From Pseudooceanicola sediminis (GTDB lineage: Bacteria; Pseudomonadota; Alphaproteobacteria; Rhodobacterales; Rhodobacteraceae), in NCBI RefSeq assembly GCF_003575965.1, contig NZ_QWJJ01000010.1:62001-126000 (forward strand): DNA of 64,000 nucleotides, in the 5' to 3' direction. The translations under genes and the position numbers were made by a program. Below, one piece after another: positions 1-8,515 of this stretch. The notes under the pieces were generated by a model. That model had not been told where the DNA came from. It made no database searches and saw only the letters and a program-made list of their open reading frames with translations. Every line of letters starts with the position of its first letter. Position 1 is the first letter of the stretch.

Positions 1-330
1 GCGGCGTCCCGCCGCCCCGCGCCCCTGCGCGGCGGTCTCTCCGGCGGTCCCGGGGCCGTCAGGCGAACAACCGTGGGATGAGCGGCGCGCGCCGGCCCAA
101 ATGCCCCGGATTGCCCTGCGCGCCATAGGACGCAAGGCGCTGAGTGGTCCGGCCTGCAAGAATTCCGGTTCCCAAAAGGCCAAATCCCGTGTATGCGCGC
201 ACAATCTGAGACGTGGTGCGAAGACCCCCGCACCGTGAAGCGAAGGATGATGGGGTCGGCGGCAATGGGGCCGCCATGCAAAACGGAAGACCCGGGAGGG
301 CCCGGGAGTGCTTCCAGTTAGGATACGCTG
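1..330. other. region upstream of pnp, no gene recognised
   Basis: The first 330 bases hold no open frame that I can assign to a family. A 72-codon minus-strand frame covers part of it but resembles nothing I know and lacks a convincing ribosome-binding site. The first 15 bases can fold as a small GC hairpin. In many proteobacteria rpsO lies just upstream of pnp; it is not visible here and may lie beyond the window edge. Confidence 0.5.
285..315 (+). promoter_or_regulatory. hairpin in the pnp leader
   Basis: CCCGGG (291-296), loop AGGG, CCCGGG (301-306) forms a perfect 6-bp stem. It is extended by GGAAG (285-289) pairing with CTTCC (311-315) across a small internal loop. The structure sits directly before the AGGA ribosome-binding site (about 320-323) of pnp. 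In E. coli a leader stem-loop is the RNase III site used for PNPase autoregulation; a similar role here is inferred from position only. Confidence 0.5.
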
Positions 331-2460
331 ATGTTCAACGTTACGACGAAATCGATTCAGTGGGGCGAAGAGACGCTGACACTGGAAACGGGCAAGGTTG
401 CCCGTCAGGCGGATGGCTCGGTCATCGCCACCCTGGGCGAAACTTCGGTCATGGCCAACGTGACTTTCGCCAAGAAACAGAAAGAGGGCCAGGATTTCTT
501 CCCCCTCACTGTGCACTACCAAGAGAAATATTATGCGGCCGGTAAAGTGCCGGGCGGCTTCTTCAAGCGTGAAGCACGCCCCACCGAGAAAGAGACGCTG
601 ACTGCGCGTCTGATCGACCGTCCGATCCGCCCGCTGTTCGTCCCCGGCTTCAAGAACGAAGTTCTGGTGATGTGCACCGTCCTCAGCCACGATCTGGAAA
701 ATGACCCCGATGTCGTTGCCATGATCGCCGCCTCGGCTGCGCTGACGATCTCCGGCGCCCCGTTCATGGGCCCGATCGCCGGCTGCCGCGTTGGTTTTTC
801 CAACGGCGAATACAAGCTGAACCCGAGCGTCGACGACATGCAGGGCCTGCGGGGCAACCCCGAGCAGCGCCTCGACCTGGTTGTCGCCGGCACCAAGGAC
901 GCCGTCATGATGGTCGAGTCCGAGGCCTACGAGCTGAGCGAAGACGAGATGCTCGGCGCCGTCAACTTCGCGCACGAACAGATCCAGCCGGTGATCGACA
1001 TGATCATCGACCTGGCCGAAGATTGCGCGAAAGAGCCCTTCGACTTTACCCCCCCGGATTACTCGGCGCTGTATGACGCCGTGAAAGCCGCCGGCGAAGA
1101 CAAGATGCGCGCCGCCTATGCGATCACCGACAAGCAGGAACGCACGGCTGCCGTCGCGGCCGCCAAGGAAGAGATCAAGGCGACGCTGAACGAAGAGCAG
1201 CTGGCCGACGCCAACCTCGGCCCGGCGCTGAAAAAGCTGGAATCGGGCGTTCTGCGTGGTGATGTCGTGAAAAACGGCCGCCGCATCGATGGCCGCGCCA
1301 CCGATCAGGTCCGCGACATCGTTGCCGAAACCGGTATCCTGCCGCGCACGCACGGTTCGGCCCTGTTCACCCGTGGCGAAACCCAGGGTCTGGTCGTGAC
1401 CACGCTGGGCACCGGCGATGACGAACAGTTCATCGACGCGCTGCACGGCAACTTCAAATCCAACTTCATGCTGCACTACAACTTCCCGCCGTACTCGGTT
1501 GGCGAAGTTGGCCGCGTGGGCTCGCCCGGTCGTCGTGAAATCGGCCACGGCAAACTGGCATGGCGCGCGCTTCAGGCCGTCCTGCCCGCCGGCACCGATT
1601 TCCCCTACACGATCCGCATCGTGTCCGAGATCACCGAATCCAACGGCTCCTCCTCGATGGCGTCGGTCTGCGGCGGTTCGCTGTCGATGATGGATGCAGG
1701 TGTGCCCCTGAAAGCGCCGGTTGCCGGTGTGGCCATGGGCCTGGTCATGGAAGACAACGGCGAATACGCCATCCTGACCGACATCCTGGGCGACGAAGAT
1801 CACCTTGGCGACATGGACTTCAAGGTGGCCGGTACCGAAGCTGGCATCACCTCGTTGCAGATGGACATCAAGGTGCAGGGCATCACCCCCGCGATCATGC
1901 AGAAAGCCCTGGCGCAAGCCAAGGCGGGCCGTCTGCATATCCTTGGCGAGATGAACAAGGCGCTGTCCGGCGTGGGTGAATTCTCGGTCCACGCGCCGCG
2001 CATCGAAACCATGCAGATCCCCACCGACAAGATCCGTGAAGTCATCGGGTCGGGCGGCAAGGTCATCCGTGAAATCGTTGAAACGTCGGGCGCCAAGGTC
2101 GACATCAACGACGACGGCGTGATCAAGATCGCCTCGGCCAACGGTGAAGCCATCCAGAAGGCCTATGACATGATCTATTCGATCGTGGCAGAGCCGGAAG
2201 AAGGCAAGATCTACAAGGGCAAGGTCGTCAAGATCGTCGACTTCGGTGTCTTCGTGAACTTCTTCGGCAAGCGTGACGGCCTCGTGCACGTCAGCCAGAT
2301 CGAGAACCGCCGCCTGAACCACCCCTCCGATGTCCTGAAAGAGGGCCAGGATGTCTGGGTCAAGCTGGTCGGCTTCGATGATCGCGGCAAGGTACGCCTG
2401 TCGATGAAGATGGTCGATCAGACCACCGGCGAAGAAACCGCGGAAGAAGCGACCGAGTAA
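331..2460 (+). CDS. pnp: polyribonucleotide nucleotidyltransferase (PNPase)
   Basis: PNPase is the trimeric phosphorolytic 3'-5' exoribonuclease that degrades mRNA in the cytoplasm, often within the degradosome. The 709-residue product has the full family layout: two RNase PH domains separated by an alpha-helical linker, a KH domain from about residue 560 ([14 protein letters not shown]), and an S1 domain from about residue 626 ([20 protein letters not shown]). The length is normal. An acidic tail ends the protein. The start follows AGGA at a good distance. It is monocistronic here, with a leader hairpin before it and a strong terminator after it. Confidence 0.98.
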   Translation: MFNVTTKSIQWGEETLTLETGKVARQADGSVIATLGETSVMANVTFAKKQKEGQDFFPLTVHYQEKYYAAGKVPGGFFKREARPTEKETLTARLIDRPIRPLFVPGFKNEVLVMCTVLSHDLENDPDVVAMIAASAALTISGAPFMGPIAGCRVGFSNGEYKLNPSVDDMQGLRGNPEQRLDLVVAGTKDAVMMVESEAYELSEDEMLGAVNFAHEQIQPVIDMIIDLAEDCAKEPFDFTPPDYSALYDAVKAAGEDKMRAAYAITDKQERTAAVAAAKEEIKATLNEEQLADANLGPALKKLESGVLRGDVVKNGRRIDGRATDQVRDIVAETGILPRTHGSALFTRGETQGLVVTTLGTGDDEQFIDALHGNFKSNFMLHYNFPPYSVGEVGRVGSPGRREIGHGKLAWRALQAVLPAGTDFPYTIRIVSEITESNGSSSMASVCGGSLSMMDAGVPLKAPVAGVAMGLVMEDNGEYAILTDILGDEDHLGDMDFKVAGTEAGITSLQMDIKVQGITPAIMQKALAQAKAGRLHILGEMNKALSGVGEFSVHAPRIETMQIPTDKIREVIGSGGKVIREIVETSGAKVDINDDGVIKIASANGEAIQKAYDMIYSIVAEPEEGKIYKGKVVKIVDFGVFVNFFGKRDGLVHVSQIENRRLNHPSDVLKEGQDVWVKLVGFDDRGKVRLSMKMVDQTTGEETAEEATE

Positions 2461-2485
2461 TCGGCAACACTTCTCTTGAGATCGT

Positions 2486-2516
2486 GTAAGGGGCCGCAAG
2501 GCCCCTTACTTATTGT
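2486..2516 (+). terminator. intrinsic terminator of pnp
   Basis: A perfect 10-bp stem GTAAGGGGCC / GGCCCCTTAC closes a GCAA tetraloop (2496-2499) and is followed by TTATTGT. It starts 26 nt after the pnp stop codon. Confidence 0.85.
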
Positions 2517-2580
2517 AAAAGCCCGTATTAAAAGCGTAACGACGATTTAACTAATCTATCTTGGGGGCCTCAAAGGCAGC

Positions 2581-3660
2581 ATGGTACCGGCCTGGAAATT
2601 GAAGCGTGAACTCAAGCGCATCCCCCTGTCCATCCGCAATTACCTTCAGCATGTCATTGCACCCTGGCGGCGGCGGTATCACGATCTGCGGCGGGCCGAA
2701 AATGTACACGTCTTTCCCGGCGATGTCCCCGCCACCCGCGAATGCGCCGTTGTCCTGATCTATCAACCCGAGGCTTTGCTGGGCTCGCTGTTCCTGACGC
2801 TGGAGCATCTGAAAAGTCGGGGAATTTCCACGGTGCTCGTGGCCAACCACAGCTTTGATCCCGCAGACATCGACCGTCTCGAACCGTTGTGCATGACGAT
2901 GATCGAACGGCCCAATCTGGGATATGATTTCGGAGGCTACCGGGAAGGTATTCTCTGGATTCTGAATAATGTCCCGTCGGTAAACAATCTTTTCGTAATG
3001 AACGATTCGATCTGGTTTCCGACCCTGCCCGATTGCACGCTGATTGAAGAGGCCCGCGCAGCACCCGAGGAAATCTTTGGTCTGTTCATGTACCAGAACC
3101 CGCTCAAGAAACACCGGACGCATATTCAATCCTATTTCTATCGGTTCTCGGGCGATCTGATCAATTCCGCCGACTTTCGCGGTTTCTGGGAAAAATTGCC
3201 GCTGTATCAGAACAAGCGCCTCGTGGTCCGCAGGTTCGAAATCGGCCTCAGCGAATACTTTGTCGCCCGCGGCGCGTCGATCAACGCGGCCTATCGCCCC
3301 GACAGCGTGATCGACGCGCTGTTGACGCTGCCGACCGCGGATTTCCGCACGGTCCTGCGGCTGCACCTGGAAAAACCGGGGCGCGACCACCACCGCCTGA
3401 CATCCCTCCTGGAAGGTGACCTGGACGATCCGGCGTTTCGGGACCGCGCGCGCCGCGTGCTCAGGTCGCAATCCTTCATCACCCGGCTGGTCGATGACCA
3501 TCCGGTTCTGTGCATCCAGACCATGCGCATGCCGATCCTCAAGAAGATCCGTGAGAAAGAGTTCATCCGCCAGCGCGCCATCCTGCGCGAAAGCCCCGAG
3601 ATCCTGTCCGAACTCGATCCCGTCATTCAGCGCGAACTGATCTCCTGGGACAAGGGCTGA
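2581..3660 (+). CDS. RgpF-like rhamnan/polysaccharide synthesis protein
   Basis: The 359-residue product resembles the rhamnan synthesis F (RgpF) family, whose members act in cell-surface polysaccharide assembly. The visible mark is NLGYDFGGYREG near residues 112-123, the family's 'GYDFG' signature. It is followed by NNLFVMNDSIWFP, typical of the glycosyltransferase-like fold. No signal peptide or membrane span is seen, so a cytoplasmic location is inferred. The C-terminal third is basic and rich in isoleucine and arginine. It faces two more polysaccharide genes across an 18-nt gap. The sugar substrate cannot be told from the sequence. Confidence 0.75.
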   Translation: MVPAWKLKRELKRIPLSIRNYLQHVIAPWRRRYHDLRRAENVHVFPGDVPATRECAVVLIYQPEALLGSLFLTLEHLKSRGISTVLVANHSFDPADIDRLEPLCMTMIERPNLGYDFGGYREGILWILNNVPSVNNLFVMNDSIWFPTLPDCTLIEEARAAPEEIFGLFMYQNPLKKHRTHIQSYFYRFSGDLINSADFRGFWEKLPLYQNKRLVVRRFEIGLSEYFVARGASINAAYRPDSVIDALLTLPTADFRTVLRLHLEKPGRDHHRLTSLLEGDLDDPAFRDRARRVLRSQSFITRLVDDHPVLCIQTMRMPILKKIREKEFIRQRAILRESPEILSELDPVIQRELISWDKG

Positions 3661-3678
3661 GGGCAGGCGCGGCCCGAC

Positions 3679-4548
3679 CTACAGCCGCGACAGAACCTTC
3701 GCCGCCACCCGGCGATAGCGCAGCGTCTCCGGCCCACGGCCACGCAGCACGGCCGACAGGGTTGCCGGCTTCCACGGTTTTTTCGGCCCCGTGTAGTGGA
3801 TGATACGTGCGCGGGTGTCGCGCTCTGCCTCGGGCAGCCAGTCCATCTGGCGCACCGCGCGGGCGTGATAGGCGTTGCGCCCCCAGATCGCGTTCCAGCC
3901 CAGCGGCAGGAAATGCGTGCGCCCGGCGAACAGCAGGTTCAGGTAATCCTGATCCGACAACGGGTATTCACTGGCCTGTGCCAGGTCCGTCATCGCCTCT
4001 GCCAGCCCCGGCTCGGCATTGATCGCATCGCAGTCCATCAGCAGCACGCCTGAATTGAAATACTCGACCACCGGGGCGTCCCCCATGACCGAGACGTGAC
4101 CGCGCAACCGCGCGCTGTCCGTGCCCTGCTGACGCACCCTGTCCAGCACCAGGAAATCCCGCACGACGCCCATCAGCGCGCCGTCCAGCGGGCGCGTGAA
4201 CAGCGGCGCGATATCCGCCGCGACCCGCACGTCGCAATCCAGGTAAACCACCCGCCCGCTCACCAGCCCCGGCAGGAACAACCGCGCCATCGCAACCAGA
4301 GAGATCGCCGCGTTGCGCTGCACCGCCCCGGCCAGCATCGCCTCGCTCAGCTCGTGCTGTACCAGCGCCGCGCCCTCCAGCTCGCACAGCCGCGCAAGGC
4401 GCGCCCGATCCGCCTCCGACAGATCCCGCCCCATGAAATGCACCGTGACCGGCACCGAACACTGGCGCGCCGCCGTTCCGATCACCACCAATGCCGCGTC
4501 CAGCATGTTGCGATCCGACGCCAGGGCAATCTGCACCGCCTCAGCCAT
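3679..4548 (-). CDS. glycosyltransferase family 8 protein
   Basis: A 289-residue GT8-type transferase (LgtC/WaaJ relatives), which moves a sugar from a nucleotide donor to a lipooligosaccharide or similar acceptor. The DxD metal-binding motif is D104-C-D106 in VVYLDCDVRV. EYFNSGVLLMD and the later HYTGPKKPWK are the other conserved GT8 blocks, and SDQDYLN fits the family. It overlaps the stop of the KpsS-like gene by 8 nt, so the two are translationally coupled. The acceptor is unknown. Confidence 0.85.
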   Translation of the reverse strand: MAEAVQIALASDRNMLDAALVVIGTAARQCSVPVTVHFMGRDLSEADRARLARLCELEGAALVQHELSEAMLAGAVQRNAAISLVAMARLFLPGLVSGRVVYLDCDVRVAADIAPLFTRPLDGALMGVVRDFLVLDRVRQQGTDSARLRGHVSVMGDAPVVEYFNSGVLLMDCDAINAEPGLAEAMTDLAQASEYPLSDQDYLNLLFAGRTHFLPLGWNAIWGRNAYHARAVRQMDWLPEAERDTRARIIHYTGPKKPWKPATLSAVLRGRGPETLRYRRVAAKVLSRL

Positions 4549-5671
4549 GGGCCGCCCGTTTCAGCTGCGCCGACAGATCCTCCGGCAGGTCGTCATAGCG
4601 CCCGTGCACCAGGTATCGGTTCCACAGGTAGCCGATGAACTGCCGCCGCAAGCGCGGGTCGGGGCGCCAATCGCGCCGCGCCAGCGCCGCGTTCAGCGCG
4701 TCCGCATCCCCGGCGTGCAGCACCAGCCCCTCGATGTTGTAGCAGGCATCGCCCAGCGTGATCACCGGTTTGTCCAGCAACAGCGCCTCGATCCCGACCG
4801 TCGAATTCAGCGTCAGCACCGCCCGCGCCTGCGCGATCATCTCGGACGTCACGTTGCCATTGGCAAAGATGACGCGCGGATGATCCAGCCGCAGCCCGAT
4901 GACGGACCGTTTAAAGCTGGGATGTTCCTTGATCACGAAGGTCTGGTCCGGGTTCGCCTCTGCCGCCGCGATCACCACGTCTAGAAACTGTTCCATGTCC
5001 CGCACCCAGGGCGAATGCAGCGTCACCTGCATGTCCGACGGCACTTGGAAGGGCACAAAGACGAAACCGGGCGTCAGATCGACCGGCGCGAAGGTTCCCT
5101 TCGAGGGGCGGTTGTTCACCGTCGCCGGCAGGCCCCCGGCGGCAAAATCCTCGTCCGTGTCCAGGTAGAACGACGGCGTGCGCGGCACCGAATTGCCGCC
5201 GTTCAGCCCCTTCGCATCGACTTGCAGCGTCGCGGGAAAGAACCCCGCCTCGACAAAGACGCGCGGATGGCCCGCCGTGACCTCTGCCAGCACGGATTCG
5301 GGATAGTTCGAGCCGTTATAGACGATGGCGATACGGTCCGGCTGCACCTCGGCAAACTCGGCCTTCAGCAGCGCCCGCAGCAGGTGCGCCTGCACCCGCT
5401 TGATGGCGCCGTACATGCCGCCGATCACGGGATTGCCGAAAACGCCCGGCAACCGGATACGCTTGCGCGCCAGATTGCCCTCGACCAACGGCGCGATATC
5501 TGCCCGCTCGGCGCGCAGCGCCTGCCACAGCGCGCGGCGGGCATGGGCCGCCCCCCGCAGCGCCGCCAGACGTCGGTAGACATCGAGGCTGCGGGTGGAA
5601 ATCACCTCGACCTCGCCGGCAAGGGCCTCATCGAAATGGCGCACGACGCCGGTGTCGAGTTTTACGAACAT
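4541..5671 (-). CDS. KpsS-like capsule polysaccharide synthesis protein
   Basis: The 376-residue product matches the capsule synthesis/export family (Capsule_synth, KpsS/LipB type), whose better-known members add Kdo to the lipid anchor of capsular polysaccharide. Conserved blocks are FVPFQVPSD (about residue 205), FVIKEHPSF (about 243) and LNSTVGIEALLLDKPVITLG (about 285-305). The open frame runs further upstream, but ATG 5671 is preceded by GGAGAG and the residues before it are not family-like. It is the first gene of a pair with the GT8 gene. Confidence 0.75.
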   Translation of the reverse strand: MFVKLDTGVVRHFDEALAGEVEVISTRSLDVYRRLAALRGAAHARRALWQALRAERADIAPLVEGNLARKRIRLPGVFGNPVIGGMYGAIKRVQAHLLRALLKAEFAEVQPDRIAIVYNGSNYPESVLAEVTAGHPRVFVEAGFFPATLQVDAKGLNGGNSVPRTPSFYLDTDEDFAAGGLPATVNNRPSKGTFAPVDLTPGFVFVPFQVPSDMQVTLHSPWVRDMEQFLDVVIAAAEANPDQTFVIKEHPSFKRSVIGLRLDHPRVIFANGNVTSEMIAQARAVLTLNSTVGIEALLLDKPVITLGDACYNIEGLVLHAGDADALNAALARRDWRPDPRLRRQFIGYLWNRYLVHGRYDDLPEDLSAQLKRAAHG

Positions 5672-5759
5672 CGTTCTCTCCGGTGGGCCATCGCTGGCCC
5701 ACCTCCTTGTGGCTTGCGTCCGTATCCCGGACATCTGGCACCTAGAACGGCGGGGCGCG

Positions 5760-6413
5760 TCAGCCCTTGTCCTTGGCAAACCTCAGATAGGGCAGTTTCT
5801 TGTCGAGGGCACCGTATTTTTCGGTGGCCGCTGCATCATCCAGCGACAGCGCCACGATCACGTCCTGCCCGACCTGCCAGTTCGCAGGCGTGGCAACCGG
5901 CGCGCCATAGGTTTTTTGCAGCCCGTCGAGGGCGCGCAGCACCTCGGCAAAGTTGCGCCCCACCGACATCGGATAGGTCATGCTCAGCTGCAATTTCTTG
6001 TCCGGGCTGATGATGAAGACGCTGCGCACAGTGGCCGAATGCGCCGGGGTGCGGCCATCGGGCAGATAGGCATCGGCGGGCAGCATGTCGAAGGCCTTGC
6101 TGACCTCCAGCCCCTCGTCCGCGATGATCGGAAAGCCCGCGGGCGCCCCGGCAAAGCTCTCGATGTCGTCCTTCCACTTCGTATGCTGCGCGGCGCTGTC
6201 CACGGAAATGCCGATCACCTTGGTGCCGCGCTTTTCCCACTCGGGCGCCAATTGCGCCACGGCGCCGAATTCCGTCGTGCAGACCGGGGTGAAATCCTTC
6301 GGGTGCGAAAACAGGATCGCCCAGCTGTCACCGATCCAGTCGTGAAAGCTGATCGTCCCCTGGTCGGTTTCTGCCGTGAAATCGGGTACAACGTCATTGA
6401 TACGCAAAGCCAT
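5760..6413 (-). CDS. 1-Cys peroxiredoxin (Prx6 family)
   Basis: A 217-residue thiol peroxidase that reduces hydrogen and organic peroxides. The peroxidatic cysteine is C45 in HPKDFTPVCTTEFG. A Prx6-type C-terminal domain follows, with TYPMSVGRNFAEVLRALDGL. No second cysteine stands at the usual resolving position, hence the 1-Cys call. The ribosome-binding site GGAGG lies 5 nt before the ATG. A perfect CtrA-type box lies about 25 nt upstream. The gene stands alone, 88 nt from the KpsS-like start. Confidence 0.95.
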   Translation of the reverse strand: MALRINDVVPDFTAETDQGTISFHDWIGDSWAILFSHPKDFTPVCTTEFGAVAQLAPEWEKRGTKVIGISVDSAAQHTKWKDDIESFAGAPAGFPIIADEGLEVSKAFDMLPADAYLPDGRTPAHSATVRSVFIISPDKKLQLSMTYPMSVGRNFAEVLRALDGLQKTYGAPVATPANWQVGQDVIVALSLDDAAATEKYGALDKKLPYLRFAKDKG

Positions 6414-6768
6414 GATATCCTCCGTCGGTTGATATGGTTAACGCATACTTAAGCCGCCCATCAGGGCTTTGCACCCCCCGTCCACCCGCGATGGTGGGGC
6501 GATAGGAGCGCCCTGTTGCCAACTGTCCGCCCCATCGCAGCCCGCGCACAACGCGGGCCCCACCTCGCCGTTGCCAGACCTGTCTCCGCCCGAAACTCTG
6601 GGCCTGACCCCGGGACCGTCCGGTCGCCGCCACTGTGCACGAACGCACGCCCCTCAGCGCCGCCGCGCAGCTTGCCCTTTACGGCCGGCGGTGCCAAAGT
6701 GACGCCAACAGTGCGAAAAGGCCGCCCGCATTGCGGAATTCGCGCACCCTCACGGTAGGAGCATGACC
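6414..6768. other. divergent intergenic region, peroxiredoxin / aldehyde dehydrogenase
   Basis: Apart from the CtrA-type box at the left end and the AGGAG ribosome-binding site of the aldehyde dehydrogenase (6757-6761), I see no gene or clear promoter. Short frames on both strands have no family resemblance. Confidence 0.5.
6437..6452 (-). promoter_or_regulatory. CtrA-type binding site upstream of peroxiredoxin
   Basis: On the minus strand the sequence reads TTAA-GTATGCG-TTAACC, an exact match to the alphaproteobacterial CtrA consensus TTAA-N7-TTAAC. It lies 24-39 nt upstream of the peroxiredoxin start codon. Function is inferred from the match. Confidence 0.45.
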
Positions 6769-8214
6769 ATGATCGAGAAACGCCAGTTCTACATCAACGG
6801 CACCTGGGTGGACCCGGTGCAACCCCATGACCACAAGGTCATCGATCCCTCGACCGAAGAACCCTGCGCGGTTATCTCGCTCGGTTCCGCCGCCGATGTC
6901 GACGCGGCCGTCGCCGCCGCCAGCGCCGCCTTCCCCGCCTGGATGCGCCGCGACCCTGCCGAACGCATCGCCCTGGTCGAAAAGTTTCTTGAGATCTACA
7001 AGGCGCGCCAAGGCGAAATGGCACAGGCCATCTCGACCGAAATGGGCGCGCCCATCGACATGGCGACCGCCTCGCAATGGGGCGCGGGCTACAGCCACAC
7101 CAAGAACTTCCTGACAGCCGCGAAAACCTTTCAGTTCATCCGCCCGCTCGGCGATCACGCCCCCAACGACCGCATCGTCTACGAAGGCGTCGGCGTCTGC
7201 GCCCTGATCACGCCCTGGAACTGGCCGATGAACCAGATCACGCTCAAGGTCGTCGCGGCCCTGATCGCGGGCTGCACCATGGTGCTGAAACCCTCCGAGG
7301 AAAGCCCCCTCAACGCCCTGCTCTTTGCCGAGATGATGCACGAGGCCGGAATTCCCGCCGGCGTCTTCAACCTGGTCAACGGCGACGGCCCCGGCGTCGG
7401 CACGGCCCTTTCGGGTCACGAGGATGTCGCGATGGTCTCCTTCACCGGCTCGACCCGCGCCGGCATCGCCATTTCGCAGAACGCGGCGAAAACCCTGAAA
7501 AAGGTTCACCTCGAACTCGGGGGCAAGGGCGCGAACGTGATCTTTGCCGATGCCGACGACAAGGCGGTGAAACGGGGCGTGCTGCACATGATGAACAACT
7601 CCGGGCAAAGCTGCAACGCACCGTCGCGGATGCTGGTACAGCGCGAAGTCTACGACGCCGCAGTCGAAACCGCTGCCTCCGTCGCCAGTGCGATCACCGT
7701 TGGGTCCGCGCATGACACAGGGCGCCACATTGGACCGGTGGTCAACGAATCGCAGTTCAACAAGATCCAGGACCTGATCCAGAAAGGTATCGACGAAGGC
7801 GCCCGCCTGGTCGCCGGCGGCACCGGCCGCCCCGAAGGCTTCAACCGAGGCTACTTCGTGCGTCCCACGGTCTTTGCCGATGCCAACAACCAGATGACCA
7901 TCGCCCGCGAGGAAATCTTTGGCCCGGTGCTGACCATGATCCCCTTCGACACCGAGGAAGAAGCGATCGAGATCGCCAACGATACCCCCTACGGATTGAC
8001 CAACTACGTCCAGACACGGGACGCGAAACGTGCCAACCGCATGGCGCTCGCCCTGCGCTCTGGCATGGTCGAGATGAACGGCACTTCTCGCGGGGCTGGT
8101 TCGCCCTTTGGCGGCATGAAAGCATCGGGAAACGGTCGCGAAGGCGGCGTCTGGGGGCTCGAGGACTTCATGGAGGTCAAGGCCGTCTCAGGCTGGGATG
8201 CGGAAATGGCCTGA
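6769..8214 (+). CDS. aldehyde dehydrogenase family protein
   Basis: An NAD(P)-dependent aldehyde dehydrogenase of 481 residues, normal for the family. It carries TPWNWPMNQ in the cofactor site, the general base E249 in HLELGGKG, and the catalytic C282 in NNSGQSCNAPSRM. The C-terminal EEIFGPVLTMIPFDTEEEAI block is also typical. An ATG two codons upstream (6763) is only 1 nt from AGGAG, while ATG 6769 is 7 nt from it; I chose the latter. The substrate cannot be assigned. It is transcribed alone, divergent from the peroxiredoxin. Confidence 0.93.
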   Translation: MIEKRQFYINGTWVDPVQPHDHKVIDPSTEEPCAVISLGSAADVDAAVAAASAAFPAWMRRDPAERIALVEKFLEIYKARQGEMAQAISTEMGAPIDMATASQWGAGYSHTKNFLTAAKTFQFIRPLGDHAPNDRIVYEGVGVCALITPWNWPMNQITLKVVAALIAGCTMVLKPSEESPLNALLFAEMMHEAGIPAGVFNLVNGDGPGVGTALSGHEDVAMVSFTGSTRAGIAISQNAAKTLKKVHLELGGKGANVIFADADDKAVKRGVLHMMNNSGQSCNAPSRMLVQREVYDAAVETAASVASAITVGSAHDTGRHIGPVVNESQFNKIQDLIQKGIDEGARLVAGGTGRPEGFNRGYFVRPTVFADANNQMTIAREEIFGPVLTMIPFDTEEEAIEIANDTPYGLTNYVQTRDAKRANRMALALRSGMVEMNGTSRGAGSPFGGMKASGNGREGGVWGLEDFMEVKAVSGWDAEMA

Positions 8215-8353
8215 AAGCGCGCCCTATTCCTCGATCCCGACGTCACGAAAGCCGCAACCCTGGCAAGGTCCTGAACCCTGCATGACAGACAGCCCCGCAG
8301 GAGAACGGCGGAGCTGTTTTCGCCAGCCTTCGCCGCCCTGCCATCATGCGGGA

Positions 8354-8437
8354 GCCTCCGGCGGGGGTATTTCCGGCCAGATGATGAAGAGCGCGCCGCT
8401 CCCCTGTCATCTGGCTGAAAATACCCCCGGGGGAGGC
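8354..8437. repeat. inverted pair of the TCATCTGGCC repeat
   Basis: Arm 1 (8354-8384) and arm 2 (8407-8437) are 31 nt each and complementary at 27 positions, separated by 22 nt. Each arm carries the element TCATCTGG-CNGAAATACCCC-type core plus a GGAGGC end. The same element recurs at 35792 and 63552. It is followed by a GGGGGC-AGC-GCCCCC hairpin (8454-8468). It lies between two plus-strand genes and could end aldehyde dehydrogenase transcription. Confidence 0.8.
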
Positions 8438-8515
8438 ACGCGGAACGCGGGGCGGGGGCAGCGCCCCCTCCTAGGCTTGCCGAAAGCGCCTGCGCTCTGC
8501 TAGATGCGCAAATGA

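Noticed and set aside
59-277. 72-codon minus-strand frame at the left edge
   Set aside because: No ribosome-binding site, no family, and it lies in a likely leader region.
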